A DNA stretch of 38,198 nucleotides. It comes from Verrucomicrobiaceae bacterium (lineage in GTDB: Bacteria > Verrucomicrobiota > Verrucomicrobiia > Verrucomicrobiales > DEV007). The position numbers and the translations under genes were made by a program. The DNA lies in the NCBI GenBank assembly GCA_009936795.1, contig JAACDM010000081.1, positions 1 to 38,198 on the forward strand, given 5' to 3'. The notes beneath the pieces are model-generated. The model was not told the origin of the DNA, ran no database searches, and worked only from the letters and a program-made list of their open reading frames with translations. Of the stretch, positions 1 to 9,508 are shown piece by piece; within the stretch, counting starts at the first letter, position 1; each line of letters starts with the position of its first letter.

Positions 1-3000
1 CCAGCGGATGTGAGCTATGGTGTCAAGGAAAGGTCTTTGTTAGCCGAGCCGACGCCGGGCGACGAGAATGCAGTGGCCATTGGATCGCCGCCGCTCAAGC
101 CCACATTCTCGCGGGAGCGTGGCTTTGTATCCAGTCCGTTTCCTCTCATCATGATCGCATCGACTCCTCAAACGGTCATTCGTTACACAGTGGATGGGAG
201 TGCGCCGAGCGAGACGAATGGGCAGCTTTATCGGGGGCCCATTCAAGTGAATCAAACTACTGTTGTGCGCGCGGTTTGTCTGATACCTGATTGCTTGCCC
301 AGTCGTGTGACGACTGCCAGCTATCTCTTTCCGCAAGATATTCTCACGCCCTATCAGGATATCCCGGAAGGCTGGCCGCCCGCTCGCCTTATCAATGGCC
401 AACGTCTTGTCTATGGTATGGAAGCGCCGATGAATATCGGAGCGACTCATGACGAATTCGCCAAAGCGCTTGTTAGTGTGCCGACGGTCTCGCTTGTCAT
501 GGATCTGGATGATCTGTTGGATGAGGATACTGGCATTTACACGCATGCCGTAGAACGTGGTCGAGACTGGGAGCGCTCGGTTTCCATGGAATGGATCGAT
601 CCTCGAGACAACGTCTCCTCGTCAAAGCAAGCCGATGCGGGCTTGCGCATTCGGGGCGGCTACAGTCGTTCTCGGCGTGCGCCCAAGCATGGTTTTCGTG
701 TCATTGCGAGGTCGGCCTATGGTGACGACAAGTTTGATTGGCCCTGCTTCGGTTCAGATGGGCCTAACCGATGTCGTACGGTTGACTTGCGATCCCCTCA
801 GAATCACTCCTGGTCGACGGATGGATCCAAGGATAACACCTTCCTACGTGATGGCTTCTGTCGCGACACTCAACGGGATCTTGGGCGGCCTTACACACGT
901 GGCCAGTTTGTGCATCTCTTTCTCAACGGCGTCTATTGGGGCGTCTACGAGTCGCATGAGCGAGTCGATGCGGATTATGCGGAGCGGTATTTGGACGCGG
1001 ATCCCGAATCGGTCGATGTGATCAAAGCGGCGCACCCAGGAGTGCTGAAGACCGTGACGGCGCCGAGGGAGGGCGATTTGAATGCCTGGCGGCACCTTTG
1101 GGAATCGGCCAATCGCCTTGCGGCGCAGCGCGAGGAGTCCGTCCGGTCAGCGCTGTATTATGATTTGCAAGGGCTGAGCCCTGCTGGTGCTCCTGATCCG
1201 GACAAGGCCTCCTATGTCGACGTTCCAAGCCTGATCGACTACATGATGATCATCTTCTTCAGTGCGAATCAGGATGCGCCGATCTCACAGTTCTTTGACA
1301 ATCTTCGTCCAAACAACTGGTTTGCGGTACGGGATCGGGATGGGCGGGACGGTTTTCGTTTCTTTATCCACGATAGTGAACACAGTTTGGGCCTGCCAAA
1401 ACACTATGGAAATAGCCGAATAGGGCCGTTCGAAGGAGGTGCCGATTTCACGTATAGTAATCCCCAATGGCTGCACCAGCAGCTCATGTCCGTCGAGGCC
1501 TATCGCGAGGCCTTCGGAGATCGTGCAGAGGCTTTGCTAGGTCCTGGAGGCCTGCTTAGCGCTGAAGCTAACATTGCGCGGCTGAGCGAGCGTGAGCGTG
1601 TGTTGGAACCAATCATGGCATTGCATGCAGCGCGATGGGGCAGCGCGCGTTCGGATCGGCCTCGAACGAAACGTGATTGGCGTGGAGCTGTTGCGCGTCT
1701 CAAGACGTACCTTATTGAGCGTCCTGCAATTGTGAAGAACCAGTTGCGCGGAGCCAAGCGCTTTGCGCTAGGGGACCCAAGCCAACACTTTGAGATGGCG
1801 CCGCTGTATCCGTGGGTGGCCCCCCCGCGTTTCTGGACGGCGTTTGCCAATCCTTTAGCCGCGCATGTCACCGCGGACGAAGGGGAGGTTTTAGCCTTCG
1901 TCAATGGTGAGACGGAGAGCGCCGTTTCTCTGGGGCAACCGGTTCTGAAGGTATTGATCGATGACTCGACGCTGATGCGAATGTCTCAAGGTGCTAGTGC
2001 GGAGGATTGGATGCAACCAGGCTTCGATGATGCGGCGTGGAATGCTGCGTTGTCTGATAGGTTGGCTTCTGGCTATACTGCTTCTGAAGCCGGTAGTGTA
2101 GTCTTTGTGAGGACGACGTTCGAAATGGCCCAACTCGGGGCCTTGGTCGATCTCAAGCTTCGGTTCAAGTATGAGGATGGCTACGTTCTTTACCTAAACG
2201 GACATCCAGTGGCAGAAAAGGAGTCGCTCACAACGCGCCTCCGGGAAGAACGGGCGGTGCCTGAACTGCTCGATCTACGAGAACATTCCCTACGCTTACG
2301 TCAGGGGAAGAACGTTATCGCCTTCGCCAATCATCGGTTGAGACGTGTCAGTCGCGACTTTGAGTTTGGTCCCCGTTTGGAAGCCACCTTTGTCACGGGT
2401 GGCAAACCGCTGCCAGTTCGACAGGGTGGAACGATCCAGGCTCGCGCCAAAGTTGGCAAGCAATGGAGCGCACTAGCGGTTTATCGTTCCTCTGGGCCAG
2501 TGGAACGTGCCTCCGCCGCGAACTTCGTTATTTCGGAGATCATGTATCATCCTCCTGCGCTGTCGACGAAGGAGAAGCAACGCGGAGTGAAAGACTCAGA
2601 TGCGTTTGAGTTTCTCGAGTTTCTCAATACCGGGAGCAGTCCGATCAGTCTATCCAAGGTCCGTTTCATTGATGGCATTCAGTTTCAATTTCCGGATCGG
2701 AGTGCGCTGCTGGGGCCGGGTCAGCGATTGGTGGTGGCCAAGAACCCTAGCGCTTTCGCAGTTCGCTATCCAAAGGTAGAAGGGGTGTTTGGCCCTTATG
2801 CCGGTGGTCTCAAGAATGGCGGTGAGCGTCTCACTGTCTTGGATAGCCGCAGTCAGCCCATCGTGCGCTTCCGTTATGATGATGACGCTCCTTGGCCAAG
2901 CAGTGCCGACGGCTTGGGCTTCTCTCTCGTACTGAATTCGACAACAGGTAAAGTGAACTTGGGTAAAGCCTCCAGTTGGCGCGCAAGCACCGAAGTGCAT

Positions 3001-4074
3001 GGCTCTCCTGGACTTGGCGAGCCTGAATCGAGCTTTGCTGGCATCGTCATCAACGAAATCCTGACGAACTCAGACTGGCCGGATACAGATGCCATTGAAT
3101 TATATAACCCGAGTGAATACTTTGTAGATGTGAGTGGGTGGTTTCTCACGGATAACGTTAAGGAACCTAAGAAATGGGCCATCCCTTCAGGTAGTGTGAT
3201 CCCGCCAAAGGGTTATTGGGTTACCTATGAAGACAATGACGCGGATTCAACAAATAATGGTGATCTTCGGCCTAACTACTTTGGAGGAGCCTTCTCACTG
3301 AGCTCTCTCGGGGAGGAAGTGTTTCTCTTCTCTGCGGATGCCCAGGGCAATCTCACTGGTTATACTCATGGCTGTGAATTCGATGCCTTGCCCACAGGGA
3401 TCGCCTATGGTCGCTCTATCAATTCGGCGGGCAAGGATGTCTTCGCTATTCGCAAACCGACTCTCGGCCAGGCGAATGGCATGCCTTTGTTAGGTCCAGT
3501 CCTCTTCTCGGAGGTTCACTATCATCCTGAAGAAAGCGATACCGAGGAAGTGACCGAGTTTGTTGAGATTTGGAATCGAACGGATCATTCGATACCGCTC
3601 TTCGATTCCGAGCGCCCCGAGAATGCGTGGGCGCTGAAAGGGGCTAAATTCACCTTTCCACTAGAACAGACGCTCGCCCCAGGTGAAACGGCGCTTGTGG
3701 TGCGCATGAAGCCAGAAGAATTCCGTCAAAAGCGCGGGTTATCAGCGGAAGTGAAGATCTATGGGCCTTTTGAGGGAAGCTTGAACAATAGTGGCGAACG
3801 CCTTACCTTGGTGCGCCCGTTGGACCCTGAGGCTGACGGCAACCTTTCCGTGATTCCTATGGTACCTGTCGATTCTATCCGCTATAACGACAAGGCTCCC
3901 TGGCCGCAGGAGGCAGACGGAGCTGGAAATTCGCTAGAGCGTCGCGATAGTTCTGGAATCACCGATGAACCGAAGACTTGGCAGGCCTCCTCAAGTGTAG
4001 GGGGAAGCCCAGGAACTACGCCTCTAACTTTAAAACCTACAACGAACGACAATCAAGATGATGATGAATTGTAA
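1..4074 (+). CDS. Secreted CotH-kinase / lamin-tail-domain protein A (5' end outside window)
   Basis: The frame is open from base 1, and the first visible residues align with the region after the first lamin-tail domain (LTD) of the next gene, so the signal peptide and LTD1 lie upstream of the window. Visible order, in residues from base 1: chitobiase/hexosaminidase C-terminal-like domain (~30-112, YTVDGSAPS), CotH kinase-like domain (~160-480, with GLRIRGG, FLNGVYWGVYE and HDSEHS near 457-462), a galactose-binding-like segment (~650-800, FDDAAW and YLNG), then three LTD modules starting near 840 (VISEIMYHP), 1013 (VINEILTN) and 1165. CotH-fold proteins are atypical protein kinases in Bacillus spore coats; here the substrate is unknown and an extracellular site is inferred from the paralogues' signal peptides. 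The 3' end overlaps the next gene by 17 bases, implying co-transcription. A GTG at base 10 is available but is not the real start. Domain calls are by eye. Confidence 0.85.
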   Translation, partial: PADVSYGVKERSLLAEPTPGDENAVAIGSPPLKPTFSRERGFVSSPFPLIMIASTPQTVIRYTVDGSAPSETNGQLYRGPIQVNQTTVVRAVCLIPDCLPSRVTTASYLFPQDILTPYQDIPEGWPPARLINGQRLVYGMEAPMNIGATHDEFAKALVSVPTVSLVMDLDDLLDEDTGIYTHAVERGRDWERSVSMEWIDPRDNVSSSKQADAGLRIRGGYSRSRRAPKHGFRVIARSAYGDDKFDWPCFGSDGPNRCRTVDLRSPQNHSWSTDGSKDNTFLRDGFCRDTQRDLGRPYTRGQFVHLFLNGVYWGVYESHERVDADYAERYLDADPESVDVIKAAHPGVLKTVTAPREGDLNAWRHLWESANRLAAQREESVRSALYYDLQGLSPAGAPDPDKASYVDVPSLIDYMMIIFFSANQDAPISQFFDNLRPNNWFAVRDRDGRDGFRFFIHDSEHSLGLPKHYGNSRIGPFEGGADFTYSNPQWLHQQLMSVEAYREAFGDRAEALLGPGGLLSAEANIARLSERERVLEPIMALHAARWGSARSDRPRTKRDWRGAVARLKTYLIERPAIVKNQLRGAKRFALGDPSQHFEMAPLYPWVAPPRFWTAFANPLAAHVTADEGEVLAFVNGETESAVSLGQPVLKVLIDDSTLMRMSQGASAEDWMQPGFDDAAWNAALSDRLASGYTASEAGSVVFVRTTFEMAQLGALVDLKLRFKYEDGYVLYLNGHPVAEKESLTTRLREERAVPELLDLREHSLRLRQGKNVIAFANHRLRRVSRDFEFGPRLEATFVTGGKPLPVRQGGTIQARAKVGKQWSALAVYRSSGPVERASAANFVISEIMYHPPALSTKEKQRGVKDSDAFEFLEFLNTGSSPISLSKVRFIDGIQFQFPDRSALLGPGQRLVVAKNPSAFAVRYPKVEGVFGPYAGGLKNGGERLTVLDSRSQPIVRFRYDDDAPWPSSADGLGFSLVLNSTTGKVNLGKASSWRASTEVHGSPGLGEPESSFAGIVINEILTNSDWPDTDAIELYNPSEYFVDVSGWFLTDNVKEPKKWAIPSGSVIPPKGYWVTYEDNDADSTNNGDLRPNYFGGAFSLSSLGEEVFLFSADAQGNLTGYTHGCEFDALPTGIAYGRSINSAGKDVFAIRKPTLGQANGMPLLGPVLFSEVHYHPEESDTEEVTEFVEIWNRTDHSIPLFDSERPENAWALKGAKFTFPLEQTLAPGETALVVRMKPEEFRQKRGLSAEVKIYGPFEGSLNNSGERLTLVRPLDPEADGNLSVIPMVPVDSIRYNDKAPWPQEADGAGNSLERRDSSGITDEPKTWQASSSVGGSPGTTPLTLKPTTNDNQDDDEL

Positions 4075-7000
4075 GCACCTTATCTCGAGCTTGGTGGCCT
4101 CCTTGGGAGTGGTTACTACCGTATCCGGAATCTCAGCACCCTCGCTTGTGATCACAGAAGTCATGCCTTCTAACGAAGATGTTGTTTTTGACGGGGATGG
4201 AGATGCTTCTGATTGGGTTGAGATCTATAACGCAGGGAACGAGCCTGTTGCTTTGAAGGGCTACACCTTAACTGACGATCCTGCCAACCTTGGGAAATGG
4301 GCGTTTCCAGATCGTAAACTCAATGGTGGCGAGTTTCTCTTGGTCTTTGCTTCGGGGAAAGATCGTGCCAAAGGCGACAGTCTCCACACGAATTTCAAGC
4401 TCGGGGCTAAGGGTGAGTTTCTCGGGATGTACAAGGGAGGGGAATCCATTCAAACGTTTGCACCGTCCTTACCCAAGTTAGGGCAGAATGAGTCCTATGG
4501 TGTGGTCTTCAAAGGTGGTCGGGCTGATATGAATAAGTCAGGTGCGTTGTTAGAGCCAACGCCCGGGCAGCCCAATGCCGAGGCTTGGGCTTTGCCGCAA
4601 ACGGCCGATACCAAATTCAGTCAGGATCGGGGCTTTTATGACACACCATTCAAGGTAGCGATCACCTCTGCAACTGGTGATGCGCAGAGTCGCTATACGA
4701 CCGACGGCAGTCAGCCTAATCAAGAGGGTGGGACACTCTATGAAGGACCGATCGAGATCACGACAACAACCACGCTACGAGCAGCAGCCTTCTCCGACGG
4801 CATGCGTTCTTCTGACATTGATACGCATACGTATATCTTTCCAAAGGCAGTCATGCGACAACCCGAGAGTCCCGAGGGCTGGCCTAGCACTAGGCCGGGA
4901 TATGCCGGCCGCGGCGGTGGTGGCTTTTTCGGCTTTGGTCGACGGAAGGGTGGTCGAGCGGTGGACATGGATTACGCCATGGCGGCTCCGAGCGATGTGA
5001 AAGCGACCGAAGAAGAAGTTGTTGAAGCGCTAACTTCCTTACCTTCGCTCTCGGTGGTGACGGAATTGTCCCACTTATTGGATAGCAAAGAAGGTATCTA
5101 CGCCCATCCCAGTAATCGTGGTCGGGATTGGGAACGGCCTATTTCCGTCGAACTCATCGACCCGACGGGTGGGGAAGAAGGCTTTCATTGGAATGCGGGC
5201 CTGCGCATTCGTGGTGGCCATAGTCGCAGTCCATACTGTAAGAAGCACGCCTTTCGAATCTATTTCCGAGATGATTATGGCGATGGCAAACTGAACTACC
5301 CGCTCTTTGGCAGCGAAGGGGTTGAGGAGTTCGACGACATCGATTTGCGAACGGCACAGGACTATTCCTATCATTATTCTGACTCTGGCTCGCAGAACAC
5401 GATGGTGCGCGAGGTCTTCTCTCGCGATACCCAACGCGCCTTTGGCCAGCCCTACGCTCGGAGTCGCTACTACCATTTGTATTTGAATGGGCTCTATTGG
5501 GGGCTCTATCAGTCTCAGGAACACACCGAAGCGTCTTACGGCTCGAGCTATTTCGGCGGTGATGAGGACGACTACGACACGATCAAGGCATCACGCACTG
5601 GCGAGCGTGCCACCGATGGCAACGAGGAGGGCTGGCGTCATTTGTACGAAGAATCTGGCAACATTGCGGCCGAGTCGGATCCAGGCAAACGGCTCGAACG
5701 CTATTATGATCTTCAAGGGCTCGATTCCGCTGGAAATCCAGATCTGAAGAAGACTGTCTATCTCGATTCAGAGAACTTGATCGATTACATGCTCATTATC
5801 TTTTATACCGGCAACTTTGACGCGCCGATTTCTCGCTTCATGGGGAACCGCATGACGAACAACTGGTTCTCCATCTTCCAACGTGATGGCCGTCGCGGCT
5901 TTCAGTTTTTCTGTCACGACTCAGAGCACTCCTTAGGTTCGGATGGCGGTGCCCGTATCAACCGTGTTGGGCCGTTCCCTGCTGGATCAGACTATCGCGG
6001 CAGCAATCCGCAATGGATCCACCAACAGTTGCTGGCGGTGGATGAGTATCGACAGGCCTTTCAGAAGCGCGCGGAATGGGCGCTTCTCGGTGAAAATGGT
6101 CCATTGACAGAAACTGCCGTCCTAGACCGCATTGATCGACGTGCGGCGACTGTCGGCAAAGCCATCCTCGCAGAATGCGCACGCTGGGGTGACGCCAAGG
6201 ATGAACCGCGGGATGGGCTGAGTTATACGAAGCAAGATTGGACAGGGGCTATCGAGCGCTTGAAAGAAGTAGCCACGGTTCGCTCTCAGCTTCTGCCAGA
6301 GCAGCTTCGACTCTCCCGGCGATTTAAGCATGGTAGGCTTACGGGGGAACTTGTTCCGGCACCGTTGTTCAATCCGGTGCCCATTCCTGTCATGCGCTGG
6401 CGTGATGATGCTAAAACCCGAGGGACGTTCCAACTGAGCCAAGGCAAGACGGTCTTCTACACGACCGATGGATCTGATCCCAAGGACCAAGGTGAGGCAA
6501 GCCAGGCCACGCCGTCGACGACATCACGCAAGTCACTTCTCCCTGCGGGTAGTGTCATTCGCGCCTTCGTGCCCAAGACCAATGCGCTCAAGCAAACCTG
6601 GACCAAGCCCGATTTCGATGATTCGAAATGGCGGGCAGGCATCGGAGGCGTTGGTTATGATTTCAGGCCGGACTACAAGTCTCTCATCGGCGTCGATGTC
6701 CGAGATGAAGCCGCTGGAAAATTCCCCAGCGTTCTCACTCGCTCTCTCTTTAAGTGGGATGGGATCCCTATCGAGAAGCTGGTCCTCAATCTCAAGTTCG
6801 AGGATGGTTTCATCGCCTACCTCAACGGAGTGCGCGTGGCTTCGCACAATGCCCCGAAGATTGCTAACAATGTGGCTAGTGCGTGGGGGCAGCACATGGA
6901 TGGTGAAGCTATGCGGTGGAAGCCATTCGATCTCAGCGAACACACAGATCTTCTTGTCACCGGAAAGGACAACGTCCTGGCCATTCAGACGATGAACGAT

Positions 7001-8728
7001 CGTGTGGGGAGTTCCGATCTACTCATCTACCCAGAGCTTGTGGCCGAACGAGAGATTTCAGGTACTGAGATCACCCTGGGGAAAGGGGTGCGTGAAGTAA
7101 GAGCCCGTGCTTTCGAAATGGATCGCTGGGGACCCATGCGTGTCGTGCCAATCGTCACTGGTGAAGCCGGGGCGGCTGCATTGGCCGCTGCTGGGAACGT
7201 GGTCATCTCAGAGATTATGTACCATCCTGGCGAACCCACTGCCGAAGAGGCGGCGGACGTATCTGAAGATCCCGATGACTTTGAGTTCGTGGAGGTGATG
7301 AACATTAGTGACGAAGACGTGAGCTTAGCAGGGGCATCGTTCTCCAATGGAATAGATTACATTTTCCCCAAGAATGCATCTTTGAAGGCGGGCGAACGTG
7401 CCGTCATTGTTAACAACCTCGGAGCGTTTCAGAAGCGTTACGCGGACAGCAAGGCCAAAGTCTTGGGCCTGTATGACGGTGGTCTGAAGAATTCTGGTGA
7501 GAAACTTACGTTGAGCGATGCCGATGATAACGTGATTGCGAGTGTGTCCTTCAAAGACAGTACCCCTTGGCCGCAGAGTGCTGACGGGCTCGGTTTTTCG
7601 CTCGTGCTCAAGGTTCCAGAATCGAATCCATCTCTAAACGAGGCGGGTAATTGGCAAGCGAGCAGCTCGGTTGGTGGCTCGCCAGGTGCTGGCGACGAGG
7701 CCACTGCCGGCGGTGTCGTTATCAACGAGATCCTCACGCATACTGACCTTCCCAATGTCGATGCGATTGAACTCTACAATCCAACGGATGCCGAGATCGA
7801 TCTTAGTGGCTGGTTCCTTACCGATGACACGGACACGCCTGACAAGTACCGTATTCAATCAGGTACTAAGATTGCTGCCTCTGGCTACGTCGTTATCAAA
7901 GGGGACAATGACGACGTTCCTACGAACAACGATTCCCTACCTGCAGATCGCTTTGCCAAGAGCTTCTCGCTCAGTTCACATGGCGAAGAGATTTATCTCT
8001 TCGCGGCCGATGCCTCTGGCCAGCGCACCGGTTACAGCCATGGATTCGAATTCATCGCCTCGCAGAATGGCGTTTCCTTTGGTCGGCACATCAACTCCGA
8101 GGGCAAAGAGCTCTTCCCACCGCAGCTCGCGTTGACGTTGGGTGCGGAGAATGCTGGTCCTGCCAAACCGGCTGTCGTGATCAGCGAGATTATGTACCAC
8201 CCTGATGACAACGATGAGGAAGAAGGCGAGTTCATCGAAATCTGGAACTGGGGTAGTAAAGCTGCTCAGCTCTTTGATCCTGCTAACCCGGCCAACACCT
8301 GGCGACTCAGTGGCGTGAAGTTCACCTTCCCCGAGAAGCAGACGCTCAAGCCGAACGAAGTTGCTCTCATCACTCGCCTCGATCCAGACACCTTCCGTCG
8401 TCGCTATAAAATTGAGGCGTCGATCAAGGTCTTCGGCCCACTCGATGAGTCAGCCAAACTCTCCAACAAAGGAGAACGTCTCCGTCTCCTGCGCCCTGAT
8501 CTTCCCGATGTCGATCTGGAGACCCAGGAAACCACCGTGCCAATGCTAGAAGTCGATTCTGTTCGCTACAACGACCGCGATCCTTGGCCCGAAGCGGCTG
8601 ATGGCGAGGGCGTCTCCATGGAACGGATTCCTGCGGCAGAGTTTTCAGATGATCCTGAGTCCTGGAAAGGCTCTGCTCAAGACGGCGGCACGCCTGGGAA
8701 CGTTCCTGCCGTATCGGCAACGCCTTAG
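4058..8728 (+). CDS. Secreted CotH-kinase / lamin-tail-domain protein B, full length (1556 aa)
   Basis: Begins at three consecutive ATG codons inside the end of the upstream gene. An N-terminal signal peptide (hydrophobic, ending near VSGISA, residue ~26) leads into LTD1 (~29-150, VITEVMPSN and DWVEIYN), a chitobiase-like domain (~185-262, YTTDGSQP), a Gly/Arg-rich insert (~281-300), the CotH kinase-like domain (~325-690; GLRIRGG 381-387, LYLNGLYWGLY ~474-484, HDSEHS 620-625), a second chitobiase-like piece (~785-845), a galactose-binding-like region (~850-1010) and LTDs starting near 1046, 1218 and 1371. The protein is a close paralogue of the gene before it, so this is a tandem duplication. 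It is presumably exported and may bind and modify cell-surface material; neither substrate nor catalysis can be read from the sequence. The candidate metal-binding D621/E623 are conserved between A and B. Confidence 0.88.
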   Translation: MMMNCKHLISSLVASLGVVTTVSGISAPSLVITEVMPSNEDVVFDGDGDASDWVEIYNAGNEPVALKGYTLTDDPANLGKWAFPDRKLNGGEFLLVFASGKDRAKGDSLHTNFKLGAKGEFLGMYKGGESIQTFAPSLPKLGQNESYGVVFKGGRADMNKSGALLEPTPGQPNAEAWALPQTADTKFSQDRGFYDTPFKVAITSATGDAQSRYTTDGSQPNQEGGTLYEGPIEITTTTTLRAAAFSDGMRSSDIDTHTYIFPKAVMRQPESPEGWPSTRPGYAGRGGGGFFGFGRRKGGRAVDMDYAMAAPSDVKATEEEVVEALTSLPSLSVVTELSHLLDSKEGIYAHPSNRGRDWERPISVELIDPTGGEEGFHWNAGLRIRGGHSRSPYCKKHAFRIYFRDDYGDGKLNYPLFGSEGVEEFDDIDLRTAQDYSYHYSDSGSQNTMVREVFSRDTQRAFGQPYARSRYYHLYLNGLYWGLYQSQEHTEASYGSSYFGGDEDDYDTIKASRTGERATDGNEEGWRHLYEESGNIAAESDPGKRLERYYDLQGLDSAGNPDLKKTVYLDSENLIDYMLIIFYTGNFDAPISRFMGNRMTNNWFSIFQRDGRRGFQFFCHDSEHSLGSDGGARINRVGPFPAGSDYRGSNPQWIHQQLLAVDEYRQAFQKRAEWALLGENGPLTETAVLDRIDRRAATVGKAILAECARWGDAKDEPRDGLSYTKQDWTGAIERLKEVATVRSQLLPEQLRLSRRFKHGRLTGELVPAPLFNPVPIPVMRWRDDAKTRGTFQLSQGKTVFYTTDGSDPKDQGEASQATPSTTSRKSLLPAGSVIRAFVPKTNALKQTWTKPDFDDSKWRAGIGGVGYDFRPDYKSLIGVDVRDEAAGKFPSVLTRSLFKWDGIPIEKLVLNLKFEDGFIAYLNGVRVASHNAPKIANNVASAWGQHMDGEAMRWKPFDLSEHTDLLVTGKDNVLAIQTMNDRVGSSDLLIYPELVAEREISGTEITLGKGVREVRARAFEMDRWGPMRVVPIVTGEAGAAALAAAGNVVISEIMYHPGEPTAEEAADVSEDPDDFEFVEVMNISDEDVSLAGASFSNGIDYIFPKNASLKAGERAVIVNNLGAFQKRYADSKAKVLGLYDGGLKNSGEKLTLSDADDNVIASVSFKDSTPWPQSADGLGFSLVLKVPESNPSLNEAGNWQASSSVGGSPGAGDEATAGGVVINEILTHTDLPNVDAIELYNPTDAEIDLSGWFLTDDTDTPDKYRIQSGTKIAASGYVVIKGDNDDVPTNNDSLPADRFAKSFSLSSHGEEIYLFAADASGQRTGYSHGFEFIASQNGVSFGRHINSEGKELFPPQLALTLGAENAGPAKPAVVISEIMYHPDDNDEEEGEFIEIWNWGSKAAQLFDPANPANTWRLSGVKFTFPEKQTLKPNEVALITRLDPDTFRRRYKIEASIKVFGPLDESAKLSNKGERLRLLRPDLPDVDLETQETTVPMLEVDSVRYNDRDPWPEAADGEGVSMERIPAAEFSDDPESWKGSAQDGGTPGNVPAVSATP

Positions 8729-8745
8729 ACCGCCATTCAAGGTCG

Positions 8746-8764
8746 ATGATACTAACGGTATCAT
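8746..8764 (+). terminator. Hairpin after the CotH pair (weak terminator candidate)
   Basis: A perfect 7-bp inverted repeat (ATGATAC / GTATCAT, 5-base loop) lies 17 bases after the stop of CotH protein B. No T-run follows, so intrinsic termination is doubtful. It may instead stabilise the 3' end of the exoprotein mRNA. Confidence 0.3.
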
Positions 8765-8791
8765 GTAAACGTTGCGTTCGGGAAATTGACC

Positions 8792-9432
8792 ATGAAAAGT
8801 GCACTAGTAGTTCTGATACTAATCTATTTCGAAGCTGTCTCTGCGGATCCTATTCCTGCAGTTGAAGCCAAGCGATTAATTTCCGCTCCCGCCGAGGGAT
8901 GGGACTTTTTCTTCGGTAGTTGCAGTTGGTATTGCGGTTCCAGAGCAATCAAGGTTGCTTCCTCAAGCTTCCTAACCGAGCGCGACCTGCGACTCAAGTG
9001 CATGATGGGAACATGGGAAAGGTCTGGAGCGAAGAGGTGAAAGGAAATGGAATTGGAGAGAGCCTCACCTTCACCTTCCACACGACGAAGGAAGACACGA
9101 CCGATCTAGGAGTGACATCGTGCGGTATCTGACATCAGGGCTCCGCGACGCTCTTCCGACAAAATGCCAGACCAAAGGTGATCGAGCTTAGTGTAGATGG
9201 TGAACCCAAATTGCGGCTTCACCTTAAAGACACGATGGGGCTCCAACAGTTCGAGATTCCGAAGTTCGCACTGGAACGCCCAAGTAAACATGCCATTACG
9301 CTAAAGATCATGGACGTATTCCCGAGAACTAAGTTCGAGGACTGGATTGCAGAGGTCTACTTTCAAGGCACTGGGGAACATGCACTGATTCCGGCGGAAC
9401 GAGATCGTGTAGGACGGCCTTTCGGGCCGTGA
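8792..9432 (+). pseudogene. Broken gene: secreted NADase-type glycan-binding-domain protein
   Basis: An ATG at 8792 starts a signal peptide (MKSALVVLILIYFEAVSA) followed by a Cys-rich GSCSWYCGS segment and AIKVASSSFL. This frame runs to a stop at 9040, but from about 8998 the recognisable sequence continues in another frame (HDGNMGKVWSEEVKGNGIGES), implying a one-base deletion near 8998-9000. In that second frame a TGA at 9130-9132 interrupts before GSATLFRQNARPK, IELSVDGEP and LHLKDT, and the frame then ends at 9430-9432. The pattern (W.E.VKGNGIGE, then R.K...L..DG, then LKDT) matches what I know of the NADase-type glycan-binding domain, a carbohydrate-binding module of exported proteins. 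A TGG-to-TGA change would explain the stop. Without the two lesions it would encode a ~213-residue secreted protein. The domain identity is from memory of the family. Confidence 0.7.
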
Positions 9433-9452
9433 ATCGGGCAAGATGCCCGATT
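9414..9452. terminator. Two tandem hairpins between convergent genes
   Basis: The first stem is 9414-9419 / 9425-9430 (ACGGCC / GGCCGT) and overlaps the last codons of the broken gene. The second is 9432-9439 / 9445-9452 (AATCGGGC / GCCCGATT, loop AAGAT). They sit where the + strand remnant and the - strand DUF2314 gene converge, the usual place for a bidirectional terminator, but no clear U-tract follows either stem. Confidence 0.35.
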
Positions 9453-9508
9453 TGTATCTGTCATTGGTCGAAATTTGCGACAGCGAGAGTCAGGCTTGAC
9501 GTTATTCC

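Noticed and set aside
1-8728. Long open frames on the opposite strand and in other frames inside the CotH genes
   Set aside because: They overlap well-conserved domains, have no recognisable content and reflect codon composition.
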